A stretch of 64,000 bases of DNA from Eubacteriales bacterium (GTDB lineage Bacteria > Bacillota > Clostridia > Peptostreptococcales > Anaerovoracaceae), in the NCBI GenBank assembly GCA_029009055.1, contig JAQXJR010000043.1, positions 19,450 to 83,449 of the forward strand. The letters run 5' to 3'. Below the pieces are notes generated by a model. The model saw nothing but the letters and a program-made list of their open reading frames with translations. It was not told the DNA's origin and did not search any database. Below, piece after piece: positions 17,890 through 26,708 of the stretch. Both the position numbers and the translations under genes were made by a program. The stretch's first letter is position 1. Each line of letters opens with the position of its first letter.

Positions 17890-19782
17890 ATGAGCAAAGA
17901 AAAGGAAATCGGCCTTACTAAGTTGATCACTATATTATTCCTCACTATAGTAATGGCGGCAGCGTTCATGCCGATGACTTCGTTTGGAGCTGTATCTGAT
18001 GAAGCGTCTGATACGAAAACGGTGAAGGAATACCCTGATTCGTGCAGTAACACGGAAGTGAGCCTGATAAAAACGTCTTATCTGGAATCGATAGACGGCG
18101 GGTATATGCGCGTGTTCAATAAAGATAGCAAGGTGCATGTTGAATACTACGACAGCGATTTTAAAGTCACAGGTAAGAAGAGTATAAAACTGGAGCTTCC
18201 GATATGGGGAGGCTTCTTCAAGGGGGAAGATGCCTATTATCTCGTCGAGGGGCAGAATAATAAGAAAGGCGTCGACGGCACCGAAGTCGTTCGGATAATA
18301 AAGTACGACACTTCATGGAAGAGAATCGGAGCCGGCAGCGTTTACGCGAAAGAGGGTTGGGAATATGAGATCCGATACCCGTTCGACTACTCCAATGTTA
18401 ATTTTACAGAGACCGGAGGGAATCTATATTTGATCACGGGACGGGAAGGATACGTCGATCCTCAGTTTGGTATGGGTCACCAGGGCATGATGCTAATCCG
18501 TATGAATGAAAGTACTTTGAATACGGAAATAGTTTACGGGGATTTCTGGCATTCATTCTCACAGCACATAACTCATAATGGAAGCGATGTGTATTTATAT
18601 GAGGAGAGTGAAGGAAACAGAGCTACTCAGCTCTCGCTCTTCGATGGGAACAGCACAGGGACAGATTATTTCGACGCGTAGAAAAAAAGCTTCCCTGTCC
18701 TGGAATATGGCGGAGATAGAGATTCTGCGTGGGCTATCCCATGTTACGCTACTGCCGATGATGTGTCTGTTTCAGGCGAGAATGTTATCGGAGTCGGGAC
18801 GTCGATCGATCAGTCCAACTATGATAATTACGATTGGGATAAGGATCCATATAATATCTATCTGACAGTAACGCCAATCTCTGATATGGAGCAGGAAGCA
18901 ACGAAAGTGATTTGGCTCACTAACTATAAAAAGGGAGCGAAATCATTCGCCGGAGTGAATCTGACGAAAGTGAGCGATGATCGTTTCCTCGTATTATGGG
19001 AAGAATATAAAAATGATTACACGCCTTCAGACTCCGGTGATCCGTTCTCAGGGCATAGCATCCACTATGTTTTCATAGATGGCGCGGGTAACGCGGTCTC
19101 TAAGGTGTTCGCGAGAAAAGCGGCGATATCAGACTGTCACCCGATAATCTCCGGGAATAAAGCCATATACTATGCGTCCACCGGTTTTTATGATTCGGGA
19201 TATGATAGTACCGTTTTTTATTCTATAGATACAGAAACGGGTGATTTCTCAAAGAAGGTCTATAACAGAAAGTCTATAGAGACAGTATCAGTCTCTAAGG
19301 TCGGAAAGAAAACATATACCGGGACTGAAATCAAGCCGTCTGTTAAACTGAAAGCCGGTGGAAAAGTGTTGAACTCCGGAACAGATTACTCCATAACATA
19401 CTCTAATAATGTTAACGTCGGAAAGGCTAAGATCACGATAAAAGGTAAAGGAATCTATGAAGGCAGCTTTAAGGTCACATTCTATATCGTCCCTAAGGGC
19501 ACGAAGCTGAAAAAGGTCTCTGCCGCGAAGAAAGCCCTTAAAGTCGGCTGGAAGAAGCAGACTGAGCAGACGACCGGGTATCAGATTCAGTACGCCTTGA
19601 ATAAGAAGTTTTCTAAGGGGAAGAAAACAGTAACTCTGAAGAAAAATACTTACTCATCAAAGAAGATCACAAAACTGAAGGCGAAGAGTAAATACTATTT
19701 GAGGATCCGGACGTATAAGAAGGTGAGCGGAAAGTATTACTATTCATCCTGGAGCCCTGTAAAGTCCGCTAAGACAAGGTAA
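17890..19782 (+). pseudogene. Exported protein with Ig-like/Fn3-like C-terminus, interrupted by in-frame TAG
   Basis: Two open stretches (17890-18681 and 18682-19782) lie in the same frame and are split only by one amber codon at 18679-18681, just before an A-run. Read through, the protein would be 630 residues: a signal peptide (MSKEKEIGLTKLITILFLTI onward, ending near SFGA), a Tyr/Asp-rich beta-propeller-like middle (for example GGNLYLITGREGYVDPQFG, DDRFLVLWEEYKND), then YTGTEIKPSVKLKAGGKVLN, a cell-surface Ig-like repeat common in Clostridia, and a Fn3-like Lys/Tyr-rich end. Start 17890 has GGGAGG 8 bases upstream. It has its own promoter and terminator. Either a recent nonsense mutation, a sequencing error, or readthrough; the protein family is not recognised beyond the C-terminal repeats. 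Confidence 0.75.
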
Positions 19783-19803
19783 ATCATAAGTAAAGCATAA
19801 GAT

Positions 19804-19848
19804 ATCCCGCGGGTGCGCAGATTGAATCCTCACATTCGCGGGTATTTT
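19804..19848 (+). terminator. Terminator before metA-ask
   Basis: Stem CCCGCG (19806-19811)/CGCGGG (19837-19842), 25-base loop, followed by TATTTTTG. Confidence 0.7.
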
Positions 19849-19850
19849 TG

Positions 19851-19859
19851 TGTTATAAT
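19851..19859 (+). promoter_or_regulatory. metA-ask promoter (extended -10)
   Basis: TGTTATAAT (19851-19859); no good -35. A CTTTGC motif (19867-19872) lies just after it. No SAM or lysine riboswitch is visible before the gene. Confidence 0.55.
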
Positions 19860-19899
19860 AAAAATACTTTGCGCGTATACAAGGGGGGTATAGTATTTT

Positions 19900-22179
19900 A
19901 TGCCAATAAAGGTACCTAATAATTTACCTGCGGTAGATAAACTTAAGGAAGAGAACGTCTTCGTCATGACGGATTCCCGGGCTATGACCCAGGATATCAG
20001 GCCGCTTCAGATCCTGATCCTGAATCTCATGCCTACGAAGATAGAGACAGAGACACAGCTCACCAGGCTGCTGGGAAATACACCGCTCCAGATAGAGCTC
20101 TCTCTGCTCCAGACCACTATGCATGAGGCTAAGAACGTGTCTCAGGAGCACATGATATCTTTCTATAAGACATTCGATGAGGTCAGGAACAACTATTACG
20201 ACGGCATGATCATAACGGGAGCGCCTGTCGAGACCATGGAGTTCGAAGATGTCGAGTACTGGTACGAGCTCTGCGAGATCATGGACTGGTCTAAGAAGCA
20301 TGTCCACAGCGTCTTCCACGTCTGCTGGGGCGCCCAGGCGGGTCTTTACTACCATTATGGAATAAAGAAGCATAATCTGGAGAAGAAGCTCTCGGGTGTC
20401 TATGAACACCACCTTGACTATGATAAGGGTATGCTGTTCAGAGGCTTCGATGACGTATTCTATGCGCCTCACTCCAGAAATTCCACAGTGTACAGAGAGG
20501 ACATAGATAACTGCAGAGACCTGAAGGTCATAGCCAGCTCAGACGAAGCGGGAGTCTTCGCCGTTAAGTCCAACGATGACAGGATGATATTCATCATGGG
20601 ACATGTGGAATACGACGGTGACACTTTGCAAAGGGAATACGAGCGCGATAAGAAGGCGGGGCTCGATCCTCAGGTCCCTGACCATTACTTCCCAGATGAC
20701 GATGACACTAAGAAGCCGATAGTCCGCTGGAGATCCTGCGCTAACCTGCTCTACACAAACTGGCTCAACTACGTCGTTTATCAGTCAACTCCTTACGACA
20801 TTAAGAGAGTGTCGGAAGAGGATCTGAAACTCCCACAGCGCTTCGATGGAGAAGGGGATATTAAGGTCTGTAAATTCGGAGGCACATCCCTGGCTGACGC
20901 CGCTTGCTTTAAGAACGTGGCGGACATAGTGACGTCAGACGCTCACAGGAATTACGTGGTAGTCTCCGCGCCTGGCTATATCAGCGAGTTTAAGAGGAAG
21001 ATAACAGACGTACTCATTAAGGCGGCGGACAGCTACGAGCAGGGAGACAGGAAGGCTGCTGAGAGGTACATCAGCAGGGCGACCGATCGGTTCGTAGAGA
21101 TAGCGTACGGCATAGACAGCGGCCTTAACATGGATAGGATCTGGATGGAGATATCCAGGGAGTATTTCGGCGGCGCCGGAAGAGATTACCTGCTGAGCAG
21201 GGGAGAGTACTGCAGCGCCAGGCTCCTGGCTGAACTCATCGGTTACGACTTCATAGACGCGGCGGATATCATCAGGTTCAATAAAGATGGCAGCCTTAAC
21301 GCCGATAAGACAGCGGAGCTCGTAAGAGAGGTGCTGGACAGCCACGAGCAGGCTGTAGTGCCGGGCTTCTACGGAGCTGATGAAGACGGAGCTGTTATGA
21401 CATTCTCCAGAGGCGGCTCTGATATAACAGGATCTATCATCGCCAGCGCTATAGGAGCGTCCATGTACGAGAACTGGACAGACGTGAACGGTCTGCTCCT
21501 GGCAGATCCTTCTGTCGTGAAGAAGCCGCTTACTGTTCCGGTAATCACTTATAAAGAGCTGAGAGAGATGGCTGTGAAGGGCACGGAGGTGCTCCATCAG
21601 GACGCCGTGCTCCCGGTCGAGAAAATGGGTATCCCTATCAATATCAGGTGCTCCTCTTCTCCTGACCAGAGCGGAACACTTATCGTAAAGAGCGGTAAGT
21701 ACTACGAGAGCATCCTGGATATCACGGGCATATCGGGCATGAGCGACTGCGCCGAAGTGATAATAAACCAGGAGAGGCTGAACGACATACCGGGATTCAG
21801 GCAGAATCTTAAAGACGTTTTGGAAGAGCACGATGTTAAAGTCCTGTCGGAATTGGTCGGCATAGATTCCATAAACCTGGTCATCTACAGGAAGGATATA
21901 GACACGTGCAGGAGCGCGCTGGAGGACCTGATTAAGGACGCTACCGGAGCGGACGCCGTATCTATAGACACGGATCTGGCTGTCATTTCTGTCGTAGGTC
22001 AGAAGCTCTCGGAGTCGCCTGACATAGCCGTTAAGGCCCTGGAAGCCCTCGCTGAATCCGGCATCCAGGTGAAGCTCATAGACCAGAGCGCCGGTAAGAT
22101 CAGCATGTCTATCGGCGTGAATAAGGCCAGCTACATATCCGGCGTTAACGCCATATATGATACATTTACGAGAAAGTAA
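19900..22179 (+). CDS. Fused homoserine O-acetyltransferase (MetA) - aspartate kinase
   Basis: One uninterrupted 759-codon frame. Residues 1 to about 305 align along their length with MetA: Glu111, catalytic Cys142 in HVCWGAQAG, and the His235/Glu237 pair in GHVEYD, ending in the NWLNYVVYQ and TPYDI stretches where MetA normally stops. After a linker of about 20 residues, an aspartokinase starts at IKVCKFGGTSLADAACF (KFGGTS at 325-330), with the kinase domain to about 600 and two ACT-like domains at the end (GMSDCAEVIINQERL, VISVVGQKL). Glu at position 111 is known to favour acetyl-CoA over succinyl-CoA in MetA. The chain would thus hold the first step of the aspartate pathway and the first committed step of methionine synthesis. 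Ribosome site AAGGGGGG is slightly far from the ATG. asd and hom are not in the window. Confidence 0.92.
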   Translation: MPIKVPNNLPAVDKLKEENVFVMTDSRAMTQDIRPLQILILNLMPTKIETETQLTRLLGNTPLQIELSLLQTTMHEAKNVSQEHMISFYKTFDEVRNNYYDGMIITGAPVETMEFEDVEYWYELCEIMDWSKKHVHSVFHVCWGAQAGLYYHYGIKKHNLEKKLSGVYEHHLDYDKGMLFRGFDDVFYAPHSRNSTVYREDIDNCRDLKVIASSDEAGVFAVKSNDDRMIFIMGHVEYDGDTLQREYERDKKAGLDPQVPDHYFPDDDDTKKPIVRWRSCANLLYTNWLNYVVYQSTPYDIKRVSEEDLKLPQRFDGEGDIKVCKFGGTSLADAACFKNVADIVTSDAHRNYVVVSAPGYISEFKRKITDVLIKAADSYEQGDRKAAERYISRATDRFVEIAYGIDSGLNMDRIWMEISREYFGGAGRDYLLSRGEYCSARLLAELIGYDFIDAADIIRFNKDGSLNADKTAELVREVLDSHEQAVVPGFYGADEDGAVMTFSRGGSDITGSIIASAIGASMYENWTDVNGLLLADPSVVKKPLTVPVITYKELREMAVKGTEVLHQDAVLPVEKMGIPINIRCSSSPDQSGTLIVKSGKYYESILDITGISGMSDCAEVIINQERLNDIPGFRQNLKDVLEEHDVKVLSELVGIDSINLVIYRKDIDTCRSALEDLIKDATGADAVSIDTDLAVISVVGQKLSESPDIAVKALEALAESGIQVKLIDQSAGKISMSIGVNKASYISGVNAIYDTFTRK

Positions 22180-22183
22180 AATA

Positions 22184-22239
22184 AAAACGGACGCGGGTCC
22201 GGGGCCATGATAGACCATCGAAACCGCATCCGTTTTTTG
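22184..22239. terminator. Bidirectional terminator between metA-ask and proA
   Basis: Stem AAAACGGACGCGG (about 22185-22197) with CCGCATCCGTTTT (about 22224-22236), one mismatch, followed by a T-run; A-run on the other side serves the opposite strand. Confidence 0.82.
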
Positions 22240-22268
22240 ATTGTTGTTTTTATTGCTGTAGCAAAGCT

Positions 22269-23513
22269 TTATGCGCGAACCTGCCCCTGGCCTGTAATGA
22301 CGAATTTATAAGTCACGAGCTGGTCTACACCCATAGGACCTCTGGCGTGGAGCTTTTGGGTGGAAATACCGATCTCAGAGCCAAGCCCGAGCTGACCACC
22401 GTCCGTGAATCTGGTGGAAGCGTTCCAATAGACAGCGGCGGAGTCCACATTATCCAGGAAATACTTTGCCGCTTCTTCATCTTCAGTAACTATGCAGTCG
22501 CTGTGATGGGTTGAATACCTTTCTATGTGGTCGACAGCCTCCTCGACGGAATCTACGATCTTAACGCCCATGATCAGGTCTATGTATTCGCGGCCCCAGT
22601 CATCTGCTGTGGCTTCATTCATTTCAGGGATGATTTTCCTGGCTTCGTCGTCCCCCCTAAGTTCCACGTTTTTATCGTAAAGCCTCTTAGCGATGACCGG
22701 AAGAGCCTTATCGGCTATGTCCTTATGGACGAGCAGCTTCTCGGCCGCGTTGCAGACGGAAGGCCTCTGGGTCTTAGCGTTTTCAACTATGTCAGCCGCC
22801 ATCTCTATGTCGGCAGCCTTATCGACATAAATATGCACGTTTCCGGCGCCGGTCTGGATAACAGGAACGCTGGCATTCCGGACGACCCGATTTATGAGCT
22901 CGGCGCCGCCTCTAGGAATGAGGACATCCAGGTATTCTGTCAGGTTCATCATCTTATTCGCCGTTTCGTGGGACGTATCAGTTATGAGCTGGATGGAATC
23001 TTCCGGAAGTCCGGCTTCAGCGAGCGCGCGGCGCATAACTCCTGTCGTCGCGATATTAGAGTTTATGGCTTCGTGGCCGCCCCTAAGAATAACGGTGTTT
23101 CCGGCTCTTACGCATAATGAGGCGCAGTCGCTAGCTACATTAGGCCGAGACTCGAATATAATGCCTATGACGCCGAGAGGGACGTTTACCCTCTTAACGT
23201 GGAGGCCGTTCGGTCTGTCGTATTCCTGTATGACGCGGCCGACAGGGTCCGGCCAGGCGGCGACATCTTCGACGGCCTTTGCCATGCCTTCTATCCTGTC
23301 AGGCGTGAGCTTCAGCCTGTCCTGCATGGATATGGACATACCGTTTTCCTTTGCTAGAGCCATATCTATATCGTTAGCCTGTAAAATTTTCTCTTGGTCA
23401 GCCCTGAGAGCCGTGGCTATATTAAGAAGCCCCTCTGTCTTCTTCTCCGGACTTATGATCCTGAGTTTTCTCTCGGCCATTACAGCTCTCATGCCTATTT
23501 CATTAAGATCCAT
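22269..23513 (-). CDS. proA: Gamma-glutamyl phosphate reductase
   Basis: A 414-residue aldehyde-dehydrogenase-fold enzyme that reduces glutamyl-5-phosphate to glutamate semialdehyde in proline synthesis. Visible: GIIFESRPNVASDCASLC, the cofactor loop VILRGGHEAINSN, and the catalytic Cys in TQRPSVCNAAEKLLVH. The ATG at 23513 follows AGAAGGGGTG by 6 bases; an upstream GTG is less likely. It is downstream of proB (46-base gap) in one unit; proC is not here. Glutamate for the pathway could come from gdhA in this window. Confidence 0.95.
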   Translation of the reverse strand: MDLNEIGMRAVMAERKLRIISPEKKTEGLLNIATALRADQEKILQANDIDMALAKENGMSISMQDRLKLTPDRIEGMAKAVEDVAAWPDPVGRVIQEYDRPNGLHVKRVNVPLGVIGIIFESRPNVASDCASLCVRAGNTVILRGGHEAINSNIATTGVMRRALAEAGLPEDSIQLITDTSHETANKMMNLTEYLDVLIPRGGAELINRVVRNASVPVIQTGAGNVHIYVDKAADIEMAADIVENAKTQRPSVCNAAEKLLVHKDIADKALPVIAKRLYDKNVELRGDDEARKIIPEMNEATADDWGREYIDLIMGVKIVDSVEEAVDHIERYSTHHSDCIVTEDEEAAKYFLDNVDSAAVYWNASTRFTDGGQLGLGSEIGISTQKLHARGPMGVDQLVTYKFVITGQGQVRA

Positions 23514-23558
23514 GATTTTCACCCCTTCTGAAATTCCGGATTTTTATGATAGTTTGAT

Positions 23559-24428
23559 TTAACGTGCCGGACTTTCAACCGCCCCGGCGCCGAATATGGT
23601 GCCTACGGCCTCTCCATCGAAAAGCCTGTAGAGGTTATTCGGGTCGTTACCGTTTATTATAGCGCACGGAATGCCCGCGCCTGAAGCTATTTTCGCCGCT
23701 ATGATCTTCGTTATCATGCCCCCGGTACCGTTGCTGGTGCCCGCGCCGCCGGCTATGGCTTCTATTTCAGGCGTTATGGCATCGACTTCGTGAATGATCC
23801 TCGCGTCCTCGGCTTCCCTCGGGTCTCTGTCGTATAAGCCCTCTACGTCAGATATTATGACCAGGAAATCCGCTCCTACCAGCTTCGCCACATCTGCCGA
23901 CAATGTATCGTTATCGCCTATGGAGTGGCCTTCCAGCTCTTTAGTCGCCACGGTATCGTTCTCGTTCACGATAGGGATGACACCCAGCTCCAGAAGATTG
24001 TTGAACGTGTTTATTACATTCCGCCTCGTATCTTCGTTATCTATGACGTCTGCCGTCAGCAGGACCTGAGCCACGTTCCTGTTATATTCGCTGAAAAATT
24101 TCTCGTATGTGAACATGAGCTCGCTCTGACCTATGGCTGCCAGTGCCTGCTTATGCCCGGTGTCATCCGGCCTTTCTGACATGCCGAGCCTGCCGAGTCC
24201 CACGGCTATGGCTCCCGAAGAGACGACTATGACTTCCTTACCCGAGTTTTCCAGGTCGCAGCAAATCTTAGCCAGGTTGGTTATCCTCCGGAAATGCAGC
24301 CTCCCGTTCGGGTAGGTGATGGTGCTGGTCCCGACCTTTATCACGACCCTGTGGGCGTCCCGGAGGCCTGCCCGTATGCCGGCCGCTTCTCCTTCTATGT
24401 TTTCTTTCACTTTTATATCATCTTCCAT
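23559..24428 (-). CDS. proB: Glutamate 5-kinase, short form without PUA domain
   Basis: A 289-residue amino-acid-kinase-fold enzyme for the first step of proline synthesis. Motifs: VVIKVGTSTIT, VIVVSSGAIAVGLGRLG, PIVNENDTVAT, IISDVEGLYDRDP and GTGGMITKIIAAKIA. It stops after the kinase domain, lacking the C-terminal PUA domain of the E. coli type, as in many Firmicutes. Proline feedback usually acts at the kinase domain, so it may still be regulated. First gene of the proBA unit, with a good promoter at 24471-24499. Confidence 0.94.
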   Translation of the reverse strand: MEDDIKVKENIEGEAAGIRAGLRDAHRVVIKVGTSTITYPNGRLHFRRITNLAKICCDLENSGKEVIVVSSGAIAVGLGRLGMSERPDDTGHKQALAAIGQSELMFTYEKFFSEYNRNVAQVLLTADVIDNEDTRRNVINTFNNLLELGVIPIVNENDTVATKELEGHSIGDNDTLSADVAKLVGADFLVIISDVEGLYDRDPREAEDARIIHEVDAITPEIEAIAGGAGTSNGTGGMITKIIAAKIASGAGIPCAIINGNDPNNLYRLFDGEAVGTIFGAGAVESPAR

Positions 24429-24470
24429 AATCTCTTAAACCCCATTGGTTTTAGTACGTTAATTAAATAA

Positions 24471-24499
24471 AGTGTACTAGCTTTAACACTATGTGTCAA
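24471..24499 (-). promoter_or_regulatory. proBA promoter
   Basis: Minus strand TTGACA (24499-24494), 17 bases, TACACT (24476-24471). Divergent from the nadE promoter 20 bases away. Confidence 0.78.
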
Positions 24500-24519
24500 A
24501 TGACAATTATGTTCTGCCA

Positions 24520-24548
24520 TTGTTGACGGGGCGCTTTTTCGGTATAAT
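24520..24548 (+). promoter_or_regulatory. nadE promoter
   Basis: TTGTTG (24520-24525), 17 bases, TATAAT (24543-24548). Confidence 0.7.
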
Positions 24549-24602
24549 GACTAATAGAATTAATAGTGATTTATGGCTTTATTTGCTGAAAGGGGGAAGC
24601 AG

Positions 24603-25370
24603 ATGGAAGATTATATGAAGGATTTCGACGCGGATCTGGTGAGAGACGAGATAGTCCTGTGGATCCGTGATTATTTCGACAGGTTCAATAAAGGGGGAAA
24701 CGCTGTAATAGCGGTGAGCGGCGGTAAGGACAGTTCTGTGACAGCGGCTCTGCTCGTGGAAGCGCTCGGTAAGGACAGGGTGTTCGGCGTCCTGCTCCCT
24801 AACGGCGTCCAGCCTGATATCTCTTCTTCTTACGAGTTGGTGAACGCTCTCGGAATCGACTACGCAGAGATAAATATAAAGGGCGCTGTGGATTCTATCC
24901 AGGGCTCCATGGAGCAGGCTGGTATCCCGGTCGAGGACAGGACGAAGATAAATCTTCCGGCTAGGATCAGGATGTCGACTGTGTACGCTGTTTCCCAGTC
25001 TAAGAACGGCATGGTCCCTAATACCTGCAACTTATCAGAGGATTGGGTCGGCTATTCCACGCGTTACGGCGACAGCGCCGGTGATTTCGCTCCTATAGGC
25101 CGCCTGGTCGTCCAGGAGGTCAGAGCGCTCGGACGCAGCCTGGGCCTTCCTACGGACCTCGTGGAGAAGGTGCCTTCAGACGGGCTTTCCGGCCTGACTG
25201 ACGAGGATAAGCTTGGATTCACATACGAGTGCCTGGACCGCTACATAAGGACCGGAGTCTGCGATGATCCTGAAGCAAAGTCGAAGATAGACCATCTCCA
25301 CGCTGTGAATAAATTTAAAATGGAGCTCATGCCTGCTTTCGAGTATGACGGGAACATAGCCATTCTCTAA
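24603..25370 (+). CDS. nadE: NH3-dependent NAD+ synthetase
   Basis: A 255-residue adenylation and amidation enzyme making NAD from deamido-NAD. It shows the PP-loop AVSGGKDSSVTAALL (about residues 40-55), PNGVQPD, the NLSEDWVGYSTRYGDSAGDFAP core and VPSDGLSGLTDEDKLGF. There is no glutaminase domain, so ammonia is the expected nitrogen donor. ATG 24603 is chosen because AAAGGGGG lies 6 bases upstream; the in-frame ATG at 24573 has none. Confidence 0.95.
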   Translation: MEDYMKDFDADLVRDEIVLWIRDYFDRFNKGGNAVIAVSGGKDSSVTAALLVEALGKDRVFGVLLPNGVQPDISSSYELVNALGIDYAEINIKGAVDSIQGSMEQAGIPVEDRTKINLPARIRMSTVYAVSQSKNGMVPNTCNLSEDWVGYSTRYGDSAGDFAPIGRLVVQEVRALGRSLGLPTDLVEKVPSDGLSGLTDEDKLGFTYECLDRYIRTGVCDDPEAKSKIDHLHAVNKFKMELMPAFEYDGNIAIL

Positions 25371-25407
25371 CCGGCGCAGAGTCCATACAGTGAATCTAAA
25401 GCATAAT

Positions 25408-25466
25408 AAAACGGCTCTGCCGCCTAGCTTCCCCACGGGAGCCGGGACGGCTAAAGCCGTTTTTTC
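25408..25466. terminator. Terminator region between nadE and deoD
   Basis: ACGGC (25447-25451)/GCCGT (25456-25460) with a TAAA loop and TTTTTTC tail; an upstream AAAACGGCT (25408-25416) can pair with the same AGCCGTTTT arm, giving a larger bidirectional hairpin. Confidence 0.75.
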
Positions 25467-25483
25467 TTTGCTATATATTAAAA

Positions 25484-26203
25484 TTACTCTTCGTAAGTCT
25501 TAACGGCAGTCTCCAGGGCCAGCTCCATCATCTTAGTGAAGCCGTGCTCTCTGTCTTCGACGCTGGACCTTCCGCCTGTCACGAAGTTATCGCTTATCGT
25601 CACCATGGACAGGGCGTTTCTGCCCAGGTAAGCCGCGTTCATGTACAGTGCCGCTGTTTCCATCTCTACGCCCAGAACACCCATGTGAGCCCATTTCTTC
25701 CACCAGTCTTCGTTTATCTCATAGAAAACGTCGCAGGACACTATGTTTCCGGCAGTGAAATCTATATCGTTCTCTCTTCCTGCTGCCTGAGCCTTAGTGA
25801 GCAGGTCGTAGCTGCAGGAAGGGGAGTATGTCCCGTTAAGCTCGAAAGTGTGCTGATAGTTGGAATCAGTGGAAGCTGCCAGGCCGATGACTATATCGCC
25901 CAGGTCTATGTTCTCGCTGAATGTTCCTGCTGTTCCGATCCTGATGATGTTCTGGACATCGAAAGCTGTCATCAGCTCCCAAGAATATATACCCATAGAA
26001 GGCATGCCCATGCCGCTTCCCTGGATGGATACCGGTACTCCCTTATATGTGCCGGTAAATCCGTACATATTTCTAATGCTGGAGTACATTCGCGCGTCCT
26101 CAAGGAAATTCTCGGCTATGTACTGGGCGCGGAGAGGGTCTCCCGGCATGAGGACGGTCTTAGCTACAGGCGCCTTATCATCGATAGCGATATGAAGTGA
26201 CAT
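25484..26203 (-). CDS. deoD: Purine-nucleoside phosphorylase, hexameric type
   Basis: A 239-residue enzyme that splits purine (deoxy)nucleosides with phosphate, for salvage. Motifs: LMPGDPLRAQYIAENFL, GSGMGMPSMGIYSWEL, IIRIGTAGTFSENI, LGVEMETAALYMNA and VTISDNFVTGG (catalytic Asp). Length matches bacterial DeoD. A TAAGGAGGTAAG site lies 3 bases before the ATG. Gene follows the rpsT terminator, so it probably has its own promoter between 26240 and 26313, where a 19-bp palindrome (26277-26295) is found. Confidence 0.95.
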   Translation of the reverse strand: MSLHIAIDDKAPVAKTVLMPGDPLRAQYIAENFLEDARMYSSIRNMYGFTGTYKGVPVSIQGSGMGMPSMGIYSWELMTAFDVQNIIRIGTAGTFSENIDLGDIVIGLAASTDSNYQHTFELNGTYSPSCSYDLLTKAQAAGRENDIDFTAGNIVSCDVFYEINEDWWKKWAHMGVLGVEMETAALYMNAAYLGRNALSMVTISDNFVTGGRSSVEDREHGFTKMMELALETAVKTYEE

Positions 26204-26233
26204 TTCTTACCTCCTTATTATTTTAAGATAATA

Positions 26234-26265
26234 AAAAAACGATGGAGACACGACCATCGTTTTTT
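26234..26265 (-). terminator. rpsT terminator
   Basis: Perfect 12-bp arms AAAAAACGATGG/CCATCGTTTTTT with an 8-base loop; reads as a terminator on either strand and sits after rpsT. Confidence 0.88.
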
Positions 26266-26276
26266 CGCTCATAGCA

Positions 26277-26295
26277 TGTGTACCAGCTGTACACA
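26277..26295. promoter_or_regulatory. 19-bp palindrome upstream of deoD
   Basis: TGTGTAC (26277-26283), 5 bases, GTACACA (26289-26295). It lies between rpsT and its terminator, upstream of deoD. Could be an operator for deoD or an extra RNA hairpin. Confidence 0.4.
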
Positions 26296-26313
26296 GGTGG
26301 GGACGGGTGAGTC

Positions 26314-26586
26314 TTATTTAGCTGCGTTAGCCGCGTTCAGCTTCTTAGTGATCTGAGAAACCTTTCTGCTGGCAGCCTGTGAAGAAATAGTGTGCTTAGC
26401 AGCAGCCTTCTTCAGCTTCTTCTCGGCGTCAGTTCTGGTTGCAGCCGCTTCCTCGAGCTGACCTGCCGCGATCTGAGCGTCGAATGTCTTAAGAGCTTCC
26501 TTAATGCCATCCTTAACTACTCTGTTAGCTGCAGTCTTCTTAGCTGTTGTCTTAACTCTCTTCTTTGCGGATTTAATGTTTGCCAT
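26314..26586 (-). CDS. rpsT: 30S ribosomal protein S20
   Basis: A 90-residue, Lys/Ala-rich primary 16S rRNA-binding protein starting MANIKSAKKRVKTTAKKTAA, typical of S20, with three long helices. Single gene with good promoter (26643-26671) and terminator. The weak purine site before ATG is AGTGGGG. Confidence 0.96.
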   Translation of the reverse strand: MANIKSAKKRVKTTAKKTAANRVVKDGIKEALKTFDAQIAAGQLEEAAATRTDAEKKLKKAAAKHTISSQAASRKVSQITKKLNAANAAK

Positions 26587-26642
26587 TTAATTTTACCCCA
26601 CTTTATTAATTATTTGCATTAGATATAAAATTCGCGAGTAAT

Positions 26643-26671
26643 AGTTTACTACAAACCATTTGGTATTTCAA
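26643..26671 (-). promoter_or_regulatory. rpsT promoter
   Basis: Minus strand TTGAAA (26671-26666), 17 bases, TAAACT (26648-26643). Confidence 0.65.
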
Positions 26672-26708
26672 CGAAAAGTCGGGATTATTTTCATTTCTGC
26701 CATGTTTT

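Noticed and set aside
19783-19899. SAM or lysine riboswitch for metA-ask
   Set aside because: The gap is 117 bases, taken up by a terminator and promoter; too short and lacking the conserved cores.
20935-22218. 427-residue open frame on the minus strand opposite metA-ask
   Set aside because: It is antisense to clear aspartokinase motifs and has no ribosome site or family features; it results from the codon bias of the sense strand.
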